Translations under genes and position numbers: made by a program
The notes under the pieces: model-generated
Seen by the model: the letters and a program-made list of their open reading frames with translations, nothing else
What the model was told of the DNA's origin: nothing
Databases searched by the model: none
Origin: Paramacrobiotus metropolitanus
Taxonomy: Eukaryota; Tardigrada; Eutardigrada; Parachela; Macrobiotidae
Reading direction: 5' to 3'
DNA: 64,000 bases
Assembly: GCF_019649055.1 (NCBI RefSeq)
Contig: NW_026570223.1
Coordinates: forward strand, 2,108,001-2,172,000
Shown: one piece after another, positions 11,258 through 24,447 of the stretch
How the letters are laid out: every line of letters starts with the position of its first letter
Numbering within the stretch: the first letter of the stretch is position 1

Positions 11258-11880
11258 GTGTGAATCACATATGCATGACTCATCCGTATGTGTTCAGTAT
11301 AAAGGGCGGTAACATATTCGACGTTGAAATGTAGAATAGTGGCCACTGGGCGAACAAAATCCGCTGCTTGTGCTATCATTCTGCGCGGTTATTTCCACAA
11401 TTTAAAGTTTTTTTCTCGATTGTATTCTCATTTCCATTGTTAGTTCCCCCAAGATTTATTTCAAGGTCTACATTTTACTACCCCTATACGAGAAAATGCC
11501 GGTCAACCAGCACTACGAGTACTGAATTCGCCTGTCAAACGCTCTTGTCGATTTGGTTCTACCGTAGTCCGTAGATAACACAATTACAGCTTCTTATCGC
11601 ACAGTCATTTTATTAATTTTCAGTCACAATTCGAACATTCGCAATAAATACAAAACATATCACAAATAAAAACCGACAAAACAGTCGCACACGTACAGTC
11701 TTTAAACTCGTTGAATATGAGCACAGGTCAATGGTACATGATCACAGGAATGCGAGAAATGACAATGACACATGATCCAGGGCGATGTGGAATGGACTGA
11801 CAAAAGATCCAGGGCGATGAGGAATGGACACCGTAAAAATGCTGCAACCGGGGTCAACAAACTGGAGGAAAATCAGGCGA
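11258..11880. other. Intergenic, no gene seen
   Basis: Between the MULE right end and the stop codon of the Gly/Trp-rich peptide gene. Open frames on either strand lack domains or splice support. Likely 3' UTR of the peptide gene plus spacer. Confidence 0.4.
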
Positions 11881-12603
11881 TCACTTCTTCCATCCGCCTC
11901 CCCAACCCCATCCGGATCCACCCCATCCGCCCCAGCCATCACTGCCAAAGAAGCCCGAAAAACGTGTTAACGAAATACGTATATTTCCATATTTCGAGTT
12001 GAGCGTAAATACTCACCCGCCCCATCCTCCCCAACCAGGTCCGCCCCAACTGCAATACCAACCAGGAAGTTAGAAATGCAGAATTTTAATTTTTAAGAAT
12101 AAAATCAAAGGTCAATATTACGATTAAGAGCTGATTTTGCTGATAATCTGAATTAATATTCTCATTTGAAAACATTAGTGGCTTAATTTTCAAGGAAAAA
12201 AATGCATAAAATCAGCGTGACCTGACAAAGCGTTCATACAGATAAATAAATGTTCAAATACGTTTTGTACCATTGAGATCTGAACCGACGAGAGTTTCCC
12301 TAACTTTAATTATTTCAAAGGTCAACCGAAAACTTATACCTAACGTTTTCGCTTACCCTCCCCATCCGCCCCATCCACCTCCCCATCCGCCGCCCCATCC
12401 ACCCCATCCTCCGCCCCATCCACCGTTACCCCATCCACCGCCAAATCCACATTCCGCAAATGACAAGAATCCGAGCAGTAGTATGAGGAAGAACCAGAGG
12501 GTGGTTGTTGTCTGCAGCAAAATACGGTAAATTAGCACCCGCACCAGGGATATCAAGACAAGTAGATGACACTCGCGAAGCCGAAGGTCAGACGTACTCT
12601 CAT
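11881..12603 (-). CDS. Secreted glycine/tryptophan-rich peptide (84 residues, four exons)
   Basis: Four small exons join in phase: 12598-12603 (Met-Arg, donor AGA/GTACGT), 12357-12511, 12017-12049 and 11881-11941, ending TGA at 11881-11883; total 255 bases. Exon 2 opens with a strong signal peptide (LWFFLILLLGFLSFAEC), and cleavage after SFAEC would leave a mature chain made almost wholly of Gly and Trp: GFGGGWGNGGWGGGWGGW, then similar GW units, ending GWGWGGGWKK. Short secreted Gly-rich peptides are known among invertebrate antimicrobial peptides and cuticle or silk components; which applies here is not shown. An unspliced alternative start at 12655 would add a His-rich N-terminus before the same signal sequence. 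I prefer the spliced form because the signal peptide is then N-terminal. Confidence 0.75.
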
Positions 12604-13449
12604 GGTGATGATGCCCTTTATGGCGGGGAAAACTAAAAACTTCTAGCTGAAGCAATAAAGGGCAAAACTAAATTAAAGTGGCGTGAAACACGATAAAGTC
12701 GCGACAACTAGCCAGCAAAACGCAGACTGAGGACTGCAGATTTTCTGATCACTGGTTTATAAATCCAGACGGCCCATAGCCGCATAATCCGGTAGAAGAA
12801 ATCTGTGATGTGGATGCGATGATTGCGAACGGTGTATGTACGTACGTACACTTGCACAGTGACCATCGTTAACTGGCTTTTAAAATATTGTAGCTAGCTT
12901 GTAAGTACTACCGGAGGATTTTTCCAGGTGCAACATTAACAATAGAGCAGTTCAGATCGTACGGTTGTCTCAGCTTGGTACTAAAAAACCGCAACTTTCA
13001 TTGGGCTCCAGGTGGAGCAGGGGACGTGCGTGTGGCATTGAGCAGGTATTAAAGATAAAAAGGTACAAGTATGTACGTAACTCCTCCTCCGCAGTTCAAC
13101 TGCACTTCAAGGTCAGTGGTCAGACGATTTAATGCCGTACTCAAACAGTTTAAAGTTTTTTATGCTGTAAATTTTAATTTCGACGAGCAATACTTTAAAT
13201 ATTATAAGTACCTAAATCCACACAGTAAAAATTCAAAAATCCGGAAAAACAAAATGTACAAATTGATTCGGATTACAGAAAAAGTTAGGTCAGCAAGAGC
13301 GCCGCAGATCTGCCAATCGTAATCAGTCCTTGCATCAAATACACCTCCAGACGCCGGGAAAAAGAATCACAAAATGAGATCATTGACTTCCAAATCTTCG
13401 TTAGGTAAGCTGCCAATTCGGAGTGCTGACCCCACACCATTCAGTGCAT
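12604..13449. other. Intergenic, no gene seen
   Basis: Upstream region of the Gly/Trp peptide gene and 3' flank of the anoctamin gene. An open frame at 13071-13322 has no recognisable domain. No repeat noted. Confidence 0.4.
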
Positions 13450-16400
13450 TCACACAGCGCCATCAGATAAGTTGTTCATCTTTGGATACAGGGAGTGATC
13501 TTCCTGGAAAGATCCCAGTGAATCCTGAGTGGCGGCATTTTTTAGGGGCATTCCGGACTGCGAGTATTTCTTTCTGGCTTCCGACTCGCAAAATGCTTCT
13601 TTGGCAAGGAAGTTTTGTCTGAGAATTTTGGCATGCAGCCAGGAAGGCAGATCAGGTACCATGTAGGCGATTATCCTGGTAATGATGAGGATAAAATGCT
13701 GCAACAAGGAAAACAAGAGCCATACAATAAGCGTAAAACAGAGAAAACTATCAAAATCTCACTTGAGAATTATTAGAATTTACCTCTTTACATCATATAT
13801 AATATAACATTTCGTTGATTGTTTTACAGGTGTATTGATGGCTCAAAGTCGGTTTCTTTTAAAACAAACTACATTTATTGTATACAAGTATATGTAACAC
13901 TAGGCACCGAACTGCTGGCATCCATAGTTACGCAGGAATAACCGAATAAGCAACAAGTTGTCATGTCTGGGTGCAGAAATAACTCTCAAAATCAAAAATA
14001 TTTGTATTAGTAATTCGTGGGCGTTTGAGGAATTTTTGCGAATATTTTACGCAGTTTCACCCACCTCCAGTACTAAAACCAGCACCAGTCTGGCGGCAAA
14101 AATATGCCAGAATGTCATGTTATAAAAATATCTATAATCCCCCTCCTGTGGTCCATTGCGAAAATCCCGATAGTTACAAAATGATGTTGAATTGGCAGGA
14201 GAAATGTCCGGCTGCGGTCCCACATCCGGCGGAAAATCCGCCACGGAAAACACAGACAAACTCCATGGCACATAACCGCGCATTGTCCCATCCGGTGAAT
14301 AGGCCAGCTTGTAGGCAACTTTTGGCACGAATTCGGAAGTGAAGGCAATTACAAAGGCCTGTCAATATAGTTACTTAAATCAATTCCTTAAGTTATCGTG
14401 TGCCACAAGGACACTGAAAATATTTATGCACGTTTATAAGTATTGAGACATAGTAACTTACATTGGTAACAACGGAGAACTGAGCAAGATGCTGCAAGAT
14501 TTTCAGCCACGCGCCTGCAAGGAAAAATACATTAAAAAACTCTAGTACCAACATTTTGCATTCACCGTCAAGTAAATTACGACGTGTAATAAACAACATA
14601 GAATACAACGAGCAGAATGAATTTATTTGTACGCTTAAAGCTGCACATAATTTCTGCATAACGAAAAATTGTAACGCACCGATATTTTTGGCGATTTGTG
14701 GAACTGGACGGCGATACAGAACCAGAATTTTGTAGGCATCAAAACGTATTTCAAAGAGGTTCATAAGTAGAACGCAGAGCGGTGCCAGTGGAAACGCCAC
14801 ACCAAATGTTGTCATGAATCCAAACTGCAGAACTGTAAAAAATATGTCCAAGTGACGAAAGGGGCAATTCATCTGGACTTGTTATTTCAATGGGCTTGTT
14901 ATCTCAATATTGTCTTACTCATCCTAGTGTACTCTTTGAACATAATCAGAGCCGGGAAAGGTCGCAACTGAAAATCTTTTTCCCAGCGATAAAACCGTCG
15001 AACATGAGAGAAAAACTTGATGATGTCCTGATTAGACCACCAATTGTGGATGACGGGAAAGGCTGCTTCGCGTAGAATGGAGTATACTTGTTTACCCAAC
15101 AGGATCACGGCTAACTGGATGCATAATTCAATCAGACATCCTGCTTGATCACACTACAAAAACGATAAATATGATAAGTACACAGGTACACTTACACAAT
15201 AGTTATTTGTTACATCATAAATTAATGCATTTTAACGGTGTGCATTTCAAATCAGTGAATGTCCATAAGGTAGAAACTTATATTTTTATTTAATACTGCT
15301 AAAGTAACTGTAAGCAGATGTTTATAAATCTGAAAAAATACAGCAGTTAGAGACTGACAGTTATTAGGAATAAACTATTGGATATAGATATAATGGACAA
15401 TCTGATACGTGCTCGAACTTTCAGCAACAATTAAACTTACTTGATCGACGGGAATGTTGAACCATCCTTTAGAACCCGGCGTTCCAGCAGGAACGCTAAG
15501 ATATATACAATATTAGAATCAAAATGTTGTACACGTCCGATGCTACCTGTAAATTAAAGAATCAGTGCTTACCGGCCTTTGAAAAACGCCACATAAACCA
15601 GAGAACTGTAACAATTGACAAATTCAAATATGTAATATTTCCACGTGAGACTCTCTTCGTATTCGGTTTGCGTTCTTGGACACTCTAAAACACAAGGAAA
15701 TCGTCATGCAAATCATTTCCAAAACAGGTCAAAATAATAATACCATTAATCTAAGGCGGGTTGTTCTTACCATTTTCGGTCAACCACTTGGCCAAACGAT
15801 AATAAATCTAAAATAAACTATTTCTTATCCAAATTGTAATGACAGTGCTTAGTTATTTTCCTCACCTTTTCCAGAATAAGAATAACAATAAGGTTGAGAA
15901 GTGCCGACGTGATGGAGGTTATATACGTGGCGTACTGGCTTGCAAAGGTCTGCCGTGTGCTGCTGGTGGCGTAAAGGGCGACGACCACCAGCATTCGGTA
16001 CACTACTGTACCAAAAACCGCGGCCAACACAACAAACATCTGCAACACAACTGCACATCAATTCCACATCATTCATTGCACATTATACTGTCAAAAATTA
16101 GGCATAATTGTTTTGCAATCAGGAATTTGACGCATCATGTACCATAAAGGAGATGACCGATGTGGATACGAAACAATTGCCCAGTCGCTTCCAGCGTGGC
16201 ACATACGGTTCTTCCGTATTCGTTACCGGGTTCAGCCGTACTTGTTTGACCCGCATTCCCAGTTCCGGTCGAACCGGCTCCTAATGATTAAGTGGGCCTT
16301 TTTAATTCCAGGAAAATATGAAGAGTTATCCACGCGAAAGCAGTAATTAGTCAGTTAAATTTTATAACACACGCAATGTGCACGCTTTTGCGACTGTATT

Positions 16401-18960
16401 AAGCTGTAACTGCAGTCGTTTTTAAAACAGCTGACGGGCTTACGTATTGTTCAAAGGCATCCAATGTATCAAAATTCCACGCCAAAACAGACTGACGTCG
16501 TTGCCATAATTCCAGAAACACCATCGCCCATAGCGCCATAAACGCCGAAAAAAACATGGTGGCCGAATTGTCGAATAAATATGTAGCCTGAAAAGTGCGC
16601 CTGATTATGTAAAATCAGATAAATATAACAAATATATATCCACATTATGTACGATTAGTGTTATGTATCAAAACGCAAAACGATGTGTTTGCAGTTAATT
16701 GTTTTCTGACAAGCAGTCGACCATCTTCAACGCTACCGTACTTTAGCCAGCGCGCACGATTCCTTGAGTTTCCAGAAAGGACACCATCTGAATTCAAACA
16801 TTTTGAATTTCTGATACAAATTAAAAAATCTGTTAACTTGTTTCCGAATAGCTTACTTGTCACACAGTGGACACATTGTCGTATTGCCAATGAAAGGGTC
16901 ATAACAAATAGAGTTCCTGAAAAAAAAATTCATGGAAATACTTCACTGACCACGCATGACACGACACATTCTTACGAGACGGGATCATTTGACAGAGATG
17001 CCACTCCGTAGATGAAACATGCCAATCCCACAATAGACGGAGGTATGAGCATGGCGGTGTAGAATTCCATCCAAGCAAAAAAGAATGCCAGCCTCTGTAG
17101 CAAAACATGCATTCAGTGCGCGGGCATCCATGAAAAATTCTTTGTGCAGATCTACCTCGCCGAAATACACTTTTACATAATCAATAGGCTGGATTTTAAA
17201 CCAATTAGTGAAGCGTCCCCACTGATCATACAGAATCTACGACAAAGTATAGAAATTTGACTTAATACGTATGATTTTGTAACAACCGCACGGTGTATTT
17301 GTACCGCTCGCATATTCGTGGGTTTTTGTTTTGGCGTCCGTTCCCATGGTCCATCATGTAGTGGGAAAGCGGCGATAAATGTGTTGTTGGCCAAGAGACG
17401 CTGAATTCCTGCAAAGAAGTTCTACCTGACACATGGGAGTTAAATACTTTTATAAATAAATAGCATTGAGGTGACTAGAATTAAAAAGCAGAAATAAATA
17501 TAAAAAATGAGGTAAATTTCCATATTGTTAGGTGTTAAATACTTTTATAAATAAATCGCATTGAGGTGACTAGAATTAAAAAGCAGAAATAAATATAAAA
17601 AATGAGGTAAATTTCCATATTGTTAGGAAGCTTTATATTTTTTTCTTACCAAATTTTGTGGGGTTGCCTTCATCGTAGCGTATTCTTGACAAACATTCCC
17701 AGACAATCCGGCTTCGTTGACCGGCTGAGAAAAAGCTGTCTTCGTCGCTGATGTTGAATCTGTAATTTTAATAAAAAAAATGGCTCACACAGTTTCCCAA
17801 AGAATATAACATAATGGTGTTTCTTACTGGTCCATCCTGGCTTTGGAGAAGAACGATGTAAACTGTTCCTGCATGGGCGGAAGAAGCTCGCGGTCAACTC
17901 GAAACGGATTAGGAAAATAATGTAGCAGCTCATCGTCTTGCAGGTTCTCGTTTCCTTTCTGGAAAAAAATTACGTTCTGTAAATTTACATAATTATAGTA
18001 AAGGAAGCCAGTTTGTTACACGTACAATAAGAGGCATTTTTAATTTTAAAAAATCTGCATATTTCGTCATCATGTCCCATGTTCCGTGGATTTTAATAAA
18101 ACACAGCGTTGGAGGCACATCCAGCTTCGGCTCGGCGGCTGGTCCAGCTCGCAGTCGGTCAATGTGCAGTTTGCTGTTTATGGTGTCCAGTCCGGGTATA
18201 AGATGGCCGGGTAACTAACGCATTAACAGGTTATTAGGGAAACATTAACCACAAGTACAGCAGCTTCCTTGCAAATTCACATATGAATAAATTACGCTCG
18301 GGAATACGTATCGTTATTCGTTTAGCCGTTTTAGCGATTAAACTAAAAAAAACAAATACAAACATCTGTATTCCACAATTATACGAGCGCAACTTATACG
18401 TAGTCTGAATAAAAACGGTAAATTTTCGACGATTACTAAGAAAAATAATTACGACAGACAAACATGCATGTCAAAATCGAAACAAAAAAGCCGGTGGAAT
18501 TTCGGAGTATTGCGTTTAGAAATTTTTTTACAGGTTTAGTATCAATTTCCAATTCCAGTCCTTCTTTCTTCATGTGCTCCTCAAAATTGGTCCGACGCAA
18601 AGCGCGACGGCTGTCGATCGATCGCGATCCAGTTTGGTATACCAGCACAAAATCTACTCGCCGTTTTCCATCCGTGAAAAACAAGGTGTCAGCATCTTTT
18701 GGCGTTTCATCAACCTAAGGTAATGAATATTTACAGCGATCTCATTAATTTTATCAAGTGATGAATTCTGGAACCATGGATTCGCCAGATAAAGTTAAAT
18801 TTGTGTAATCCACGGAGGAACATAACAGAAGAAAAACAGCAATTTCCCCAAAATATTTGGAATTACAGTATTTGTGTCATTACACTTTTACCTTTAAGGC
18901 CACATTCCCGGGGGTAACTGTCGCAGAATTTTTTGGAGACATTTCAATACCGTTTTCCAT
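13450..18960 (-). CDS. Anoctamin (TMEM16) family channel/scramblase, many exons
   Basis: Membrane protein of the calcium-gated chloride channel/lipid scramblase family, usually ten TM helices. Exon 1 (18892-18960) starts [19 protein letters not shown]. The cytosolic dimerisation domain follows ([14 protein letters not shown] at about 18640; [14 protein letters not shown]). Then come [20 protein letters not shown] (TM1, about 17050), the conserved cysteine loop with TTMCPLCD (about 16870) and [33 protein letters not shown] (about 16560), EP.RPE and [16 protein letters not shown] (about 16180), [18 protein letters not shown] (about 15110), [18 protein letters not shown] with FEIRFDAYK (about 14770), [12 protein letters not shown], and the C-terminal [13 protein letters not shown]. 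It ends TGA at 13450-13452. Acidic residues of the calcium site are mostly kept, but one is Arg (see findings). Subtype not assigned; closest in feel to the ANO1-7 group. Confidence 0.93.
17439..17627. repeat. 95-bp tandem duplication in an anoctamin intron
   Basis: Two adjacent near-identical copies (17439-17533 and 17534-17627), each starting GTTAAATACTTTTATAAATA and ending near ATATTGTTAGG, differ at only one or two bases. The lack of decay suggests a recent event. It sits in an intron and should not alter the protein. Confidence 0.95.
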
Positions 18961-20329
18961 CAGTACAGATTATACAACAATGAAAATCAACGCAGCTATT
19001 CACCGCTGAAGACTTCTGCTAAGATCCATCGTGAACGTAAAATCCACTTTCATAATATTACTGATGTGCTTATTTGTGAACTTTGTCGCTGTCGATGTCT
19101 GACGCGGAATTGTAGAAACGAAAACCGTTCAGTTTTGCATCGTAACAAAAGACCGATAAACCGGTTACAACAAACCAAAATATGTGAGTAACATGATGAC
19201 TGCGTAGAGTGCGCAACGACTCACCAAGACATGTTCTACCGGTGCATTCATAACGGCCTATAGTATTTTGTGGGATGGGATTGTATATCGCGGTGTGAAA
19301 CTTGAATCACTTCGCCGCTATGTGGGTGGGACTAAATGCTCGTAAAGTTCCATAACCTACACGGATACATAAAGCAAACTTATCTGTCCAAAGGCCCCTT
19401 GCAAAAACTAAACCGAAACACCTCCGTAGACTTGTTAGTTTGTTAACTCAAATGAACCGCGACGGTAGACAGGCAGGAGCGATTCAATGGTGAGTCTGCG
19501 AAATTGCGAATCTGGAGCACGAGTTGAAAAGTGCGGCAGTCAGGTACGGTATGATTGCAATTATGCCGTGTAATGCGGATCCTGTGGCGTATACAGATCG
19601 ATCGAGGACGATTTACCTGGTAGCTGTTTTATGCGGTTTGAAATACGGTACGCATGCATAGCACTGCGTGGTATATGTACGGATCGGAATATTTAAAAAT
19701 AAATACGGTCTTCAATATTAACGTGCCGGTACAAGTTTAATAACTGCCTGCATGTGCAAGTACTGTTCCCTGTTAAAAAATAATTGTTTTCGTAATGTAA
19801 AACATACAATGATGTATCCTTCTGCATTATGGGTTAACTCAAAAATTAATGTGGGTCAGCTTTTAGAGACAATGCTTGTGAAATTACTACACAGAAAATT
19901 TGCAATTAGAAATGTGTTTTTTCTAGGCGAGAATATTTCCGCTTTCGGCATTAATTGTGGCAAACGTATTTTTCAGATGTCTGCATTTAGCTGGTAGCCG
20001 AAAGAAAACATAGAATTACTGCATGTATTGCATGCCTTTTGTTTGGTTGCTTTATTAAAGGTGACAGCTAGCTCCTTAGTATTCCATAACTGCACTTATG
20101 TGGCTACTGTGCCTAAAATTATTTTTGTTCCAAAACATATAAAGCAGCATAAGAAACCTATGTGCACATCAGAAAAAATCAAATAATTTAAAAATCATGT
20201 AACAGTAGTAAAATAAGCAAAATCCAGTTGATGCTGCGCTAAGGTGGCAGGACAGAAACTTGGAAATTCCACCGCTCACATCTGTACAGTTCTTGTCTAT
20301 CGGTAGCTTCCGCATGTAGTGTGACGAGA
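18961..20329. other. Intergenic: upstream region of anoctamin, 3' flank of the serine hydrolase
   Basis: About 1.4 kb without a supportable gene. An 81-codon open frame at 19752-19997 (+) lacks domains. The first few hundred bases should hold the anoctamin promoter. Confidence 0.4.
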
Positions 20330-23300
20330 CTAGTTTAAAGACAGGCGGTACTTCGTCACAGTAAAGGGCATGATGATATGCGTGACGTAGCCGTTACATG
20401 TGATGAACACGATCGTCCGGTTGGGTCCCTTATCGCCTCGGAATGCATCCGAATCGGACACCCACCACAGAATTCCATGGAAGCGCAGTTCACACACAGT
20501 CTTCGATGTACGGCACTCAATACTGGCGTTTCCATAGCGCCCCAGATCAGATTCAAGCCCGATGCCGGTTCAGCCGACGTCTCGACCGCTAAAAGCCCGT
20601 GCACGGGATGATAGTAGGTTCCAGCATAATTTTTAACATCGACTTTCACCACAGGAGTCTTATTGGTATGTGAAACACCTACAGGTGATAAGCTGTGGTT
20701 GATGCACTTTTCAGGAATACTTGGAGGAAGTCCCATTAAATGATCGAAGATATTATAATGCACCCGCCAAAGGAGATTGCGGGTAGTGGTTGTATAAGGA
20801 CCAGCCGAGCTCGTAAATATACTGATGTTCTGATCGGGAAAAACCGAGAGCAACGATAGATAATTGTAAAATCCTCCACTGTGATCCAATGAGCGATAAC
20901 CTATTAAAACACGACAGGCACTTAGCACTTACACTGACGCCGTGGACAACTTCCTTAATTTTTTCAACCTCTGCACGTGTAAAATATTATTTTACTTAAC
21001 TTGGGAGTACGAGCTAAAAGCAGTAGCGTATTAAGTAATCAACAGCGACCTCTGTGTTTAGATGCAATCCATCCTAACCCGTAGCCGGCATGTTCTCTGC
21101 GTTCTCTGATGTACTCGTTCATGGTGAATGATCGACTCCCGCTGACACGAAACGCCTTTAAACCTTTGTGACTAGGGAAGCATACTCTGGGTTCCCAGGT
21201 TTCTGTGATGGAGGACGGCGATACAATCGGCATTCGTTTATACAGTGAATAATTTGCGAAGGGCTTCGGAGGCAAGTAGGCACTAGAGTAACCTCTTTCG
21301 ATAAGGAAATCCATCCAAATTTTCATTGCTTTTGGAGACATGCACAAAGAGCTAAACAATAAAAACAACAACAAAAGGATAAGCGTGAAAAATGTACTGC
21401 ACTTATTGTTCTATAGTAGTAGTGAATCAAACCGCCGAAAAAGAAGATCACGAAAAGGCGGCAGTTATAATACTACTAAGTAAGTACTGATATATTATCG
21501 TGTGTGTCTATACGTACAAGTTTACATGCACTGCTGTAATACACATGCCGGTAGTAAATTCATTTTGATTACAGATGCATACCACACACGGTTAACTTTG
21601 TTAAATTGGTGGGGTTTGCAAAACAAAAATTCACCAAGCCTATTACAGAATACAGATACTTGGCATTTCAACATAGGAAGTTTTTTATGATGTATAGAAG
21701 TACACTTTTGCCGGCAGTCATAAAACCCACCCCGCTGGTCCGGCTGGCTCGATTAGTGTAAGCACGTTGTCATCCAATCTGTGGTACTCTCCATTTTTCG
21801 TGAGATAGGGAGTCGCCAATTTTTCCCCAGATGAAAAATTATTCCCGGCAAATTTCACCAAGGAATTAATGCGCAACGGATCAAACAAAAACTTTTGTAC
21901 CAATTCCTCCCACGAAACCGGTCTGTTCAACAAAACTTCTCCTAGTATCTCCGCAACGTGTCCTACATGTAAAAAATACAGTAGTTGATTCCTATCACTC
22001 TAAATTTCGCAAAACAAAGGTTACATGACTGTGAATAGACAGATGCTGCTTTATGTTACCTGCTACAGTGAAAACATGATTGTTATAGATGTATTTCGCT
22101 CTGTTATCTGCCAGGCGAGGAAGTTTTGCAGCAATAACCGTCAAATTCTGCCTGCTGACATTCTTATGATATCCAACCCAAAACTGTCCGAAGACTTCTA
22201 AAAAAAACAACGCGCAGAGGCCTTGCTTGTTTATCTGTTTATAGTGAAAATCGTACAACACATCGATAGGTCTGCGTATGAGAAAATACAGACTGATTGG
22301 TATACAGTTGTTTTAAGATAATATTATTAAAGATCAAATTCTAAAACACACAGCGAAATATCAAAAATTCGTTACAAATAATGGTAAATCGCGCTAACCA
22401 TAAGTGGTGATATACTTACGTTAATGAACAATATAATCGATTAATACAGCTTCAAAACTTTATCACTACAATCGATGCCCTCACCACACGGCAATTCCAC
22501 ATAGGCACATACGGTATCTATTTAATTTTAATTAATAAAACACCCGCAAACGAATCGCCTAATCAACAAAATACCTGCTATCCCAGTACGGTGTGACATG
22601 ATATCCTCTAACGTTGTATTGACAAATTGTGAGCCAGAGAAATTTAGCGCCGGGTCAATTTCCGTGATGGGAGACTGTAGCGAATACCTTATCACAAAAT
22701 GTAAATCTTTAGAATACCGGCCGTAAACACAGCAACGTCGTTTGTAATAATTTTTAAGCTTTTAATCAGCCACTCGACGAAAAGAATGACAGTACAGATG
22801 CTTTGCATCTTTTAGTGTTACTAAAATTAAATAGTTTAATAAATAGCGAAGCTATCCTTTACATTTATTACGAGATGCATGAGGAAAACAAGCTAAACAA
22901 ATCCGTGTTTGCAAGCTGCAGAAGTGCAGACAATCTTCCTAAATCTACATACTTACCATTAGTAGCTATATTTTTACAGTACCGAACGCTGTGTAAAACT
23001 TTTAAACATGGACGCTTAATAATAAGTCTTAATTATTTTTTATCAGCATCAGGTTTTGTTTGCTAATCCTGCTTTTTCAAGTTGTCGCATGCCGAAAATG
23101 ATATGCAAGTATGGTTACTTACTGGCGGTAACCTTTCTTTTGCATAAGTTCAAGCAAATGCAGGATCAGCGTTGTAGTAAAATGTTTGGTTAGCGATCCA
23201 ATACAGAACATTGTATCTTCATCAGCCAGAGTCTTCTCTTCTATATTCTTGAAACCAAAGGCTTTTGTGTATGATAAATTTTGGGCAATCCCTCGTCCAT

Positions 23301-23472
23301 TGTTGTTCCTGGATACAACCACCACTCCCAGTCCCGCCTTATGCTGACAGTTCGAAATTTCCGCCTCCACAATAGCATCGACATCCTTTTTGGAATGTAT
23401 TACACACTTTGTACAATGCCAGACCATTACCAATGTAAGCAAACTGTATAAAATTCGTATAAATAAAAACAT
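20330..23472 (-). CDS. Secreted beta-lactamase-like serine hydrolase (penicillin-binding-protein fold, LACTB-like)
   Basis: Starts at 23472 with a signal peptide (FLFIRILYSLLTLVMVW). Class C/LACTB motifs follow in order: S-x-x-K as SLTK at residues 93-96 (nucleophile serine and general-base lysine); a segment IMSHRTG-like around 22600; the Y-x-N motif in YIYNNHVFT (about 22110); PVSWEELVQKFLFDPLRI (about 21880); GYGLGWIASK (about 21070); and the H-x-G-type motif DHSGG (about 20880) at the start of the last exon. Several N-x-S/T sites fit secretion. Metazoan members include proteases and esterases; the substrate is unknown. The last exon shows an apparent frameshift near 20545-20590. The first frame runs to 20356, whereas the family-like C-terminus (FVITCN-type strand, HIIMPFTVTKYRL) is in the +1 frame ending TAG at 20330-20332. 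I annotate to the latter. Confidence 0.85.
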
Positions 23473-24447
23473 GTTTTATACGAGTAGAGGTGTGCGTGCC
23501 GCACAGGAATGAATATGGATACATAAAACATTAACAACACCTAATAATACATTACACTGAAATTTTAACAAGTGGACGCTAAAATGCGGCAATTAAGCAA
23601 TGTCATTACTGCCGCGCAGCGGTGTATGTATGGTATCATGTGTGATAACGTGCAAGCAAATTTTGGAAGACAGCACCAAGACAGCCGCCACCCAAAAAGT
23701 TATTTCAAGAAACAAGTGGGAAATATTTATAATCGTCTTGTAGAAAGATTTACGGAAGTTTACTTTGACCGGACAGTACCAGCAAAGAGACGGCAGGACT
23801 ACGTTGGGTTTGTTCGGCTGGGGTGTTTATTATGGCTTTCATATGGTTTTACTTAAGATCGTCTTGCATAATATACAGCAGGCAAAATAAATCGCTATGA
23901 TTGCAACCTTTGACAACATGTCGATAGATGTGCAGTAGCAGCCAGGCCGATGAGAGAACATGTGTTATTCCCATCAACACGTAACAAGTCGCCCGATGGT
24001 TGCCACTTTATTAATAAAATTGTGCAGTTTGATCGTGAGAGAACGCATTGTTCTACAGCGAGGAACAGAAAATTGTATGGTATGCTGTTTTATTATCAAA
24101 TAGTAGTGTTATTATCCGGCAAACGACACCATTGGTATCCAGTACTGCACTTCTACCGTACCTCACATTCTTTGCGCTTTGATCTGATTATACACAAAAT
24201 TTTTAAATGATAACTTCTATAAAGTATGAAAAAAAAACATGATTTTTTAAGCAGGCAAAAGTTGATTCGCATAATTTTGCAGTATCATAAATACTAACAA
24301 ATGTTTAGGTCATTACGGTGCTCCACAAAATTGCAGGCAAAATACAACAAACAAGAGTGTGCCAGTTGCGGGTCACGCAATGCTGCGTTAATTATCAGAA
24401 TATTAAATCGGGGTTTACTGCGTGAATATTATAGAATCATAATCTCA
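23473..24447. other. Intergenic, no gene seen
   Basis: Between the serine hydrolase start and the TPPP-like gene's stop codon. Plus-strand open frames at 23572-23856 and 23950-24210 have no recognised domain or splice pattern. Presumed promoter of the hydrolase plus 3' UTR of the TPPP gene. Confidence 0.4.
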
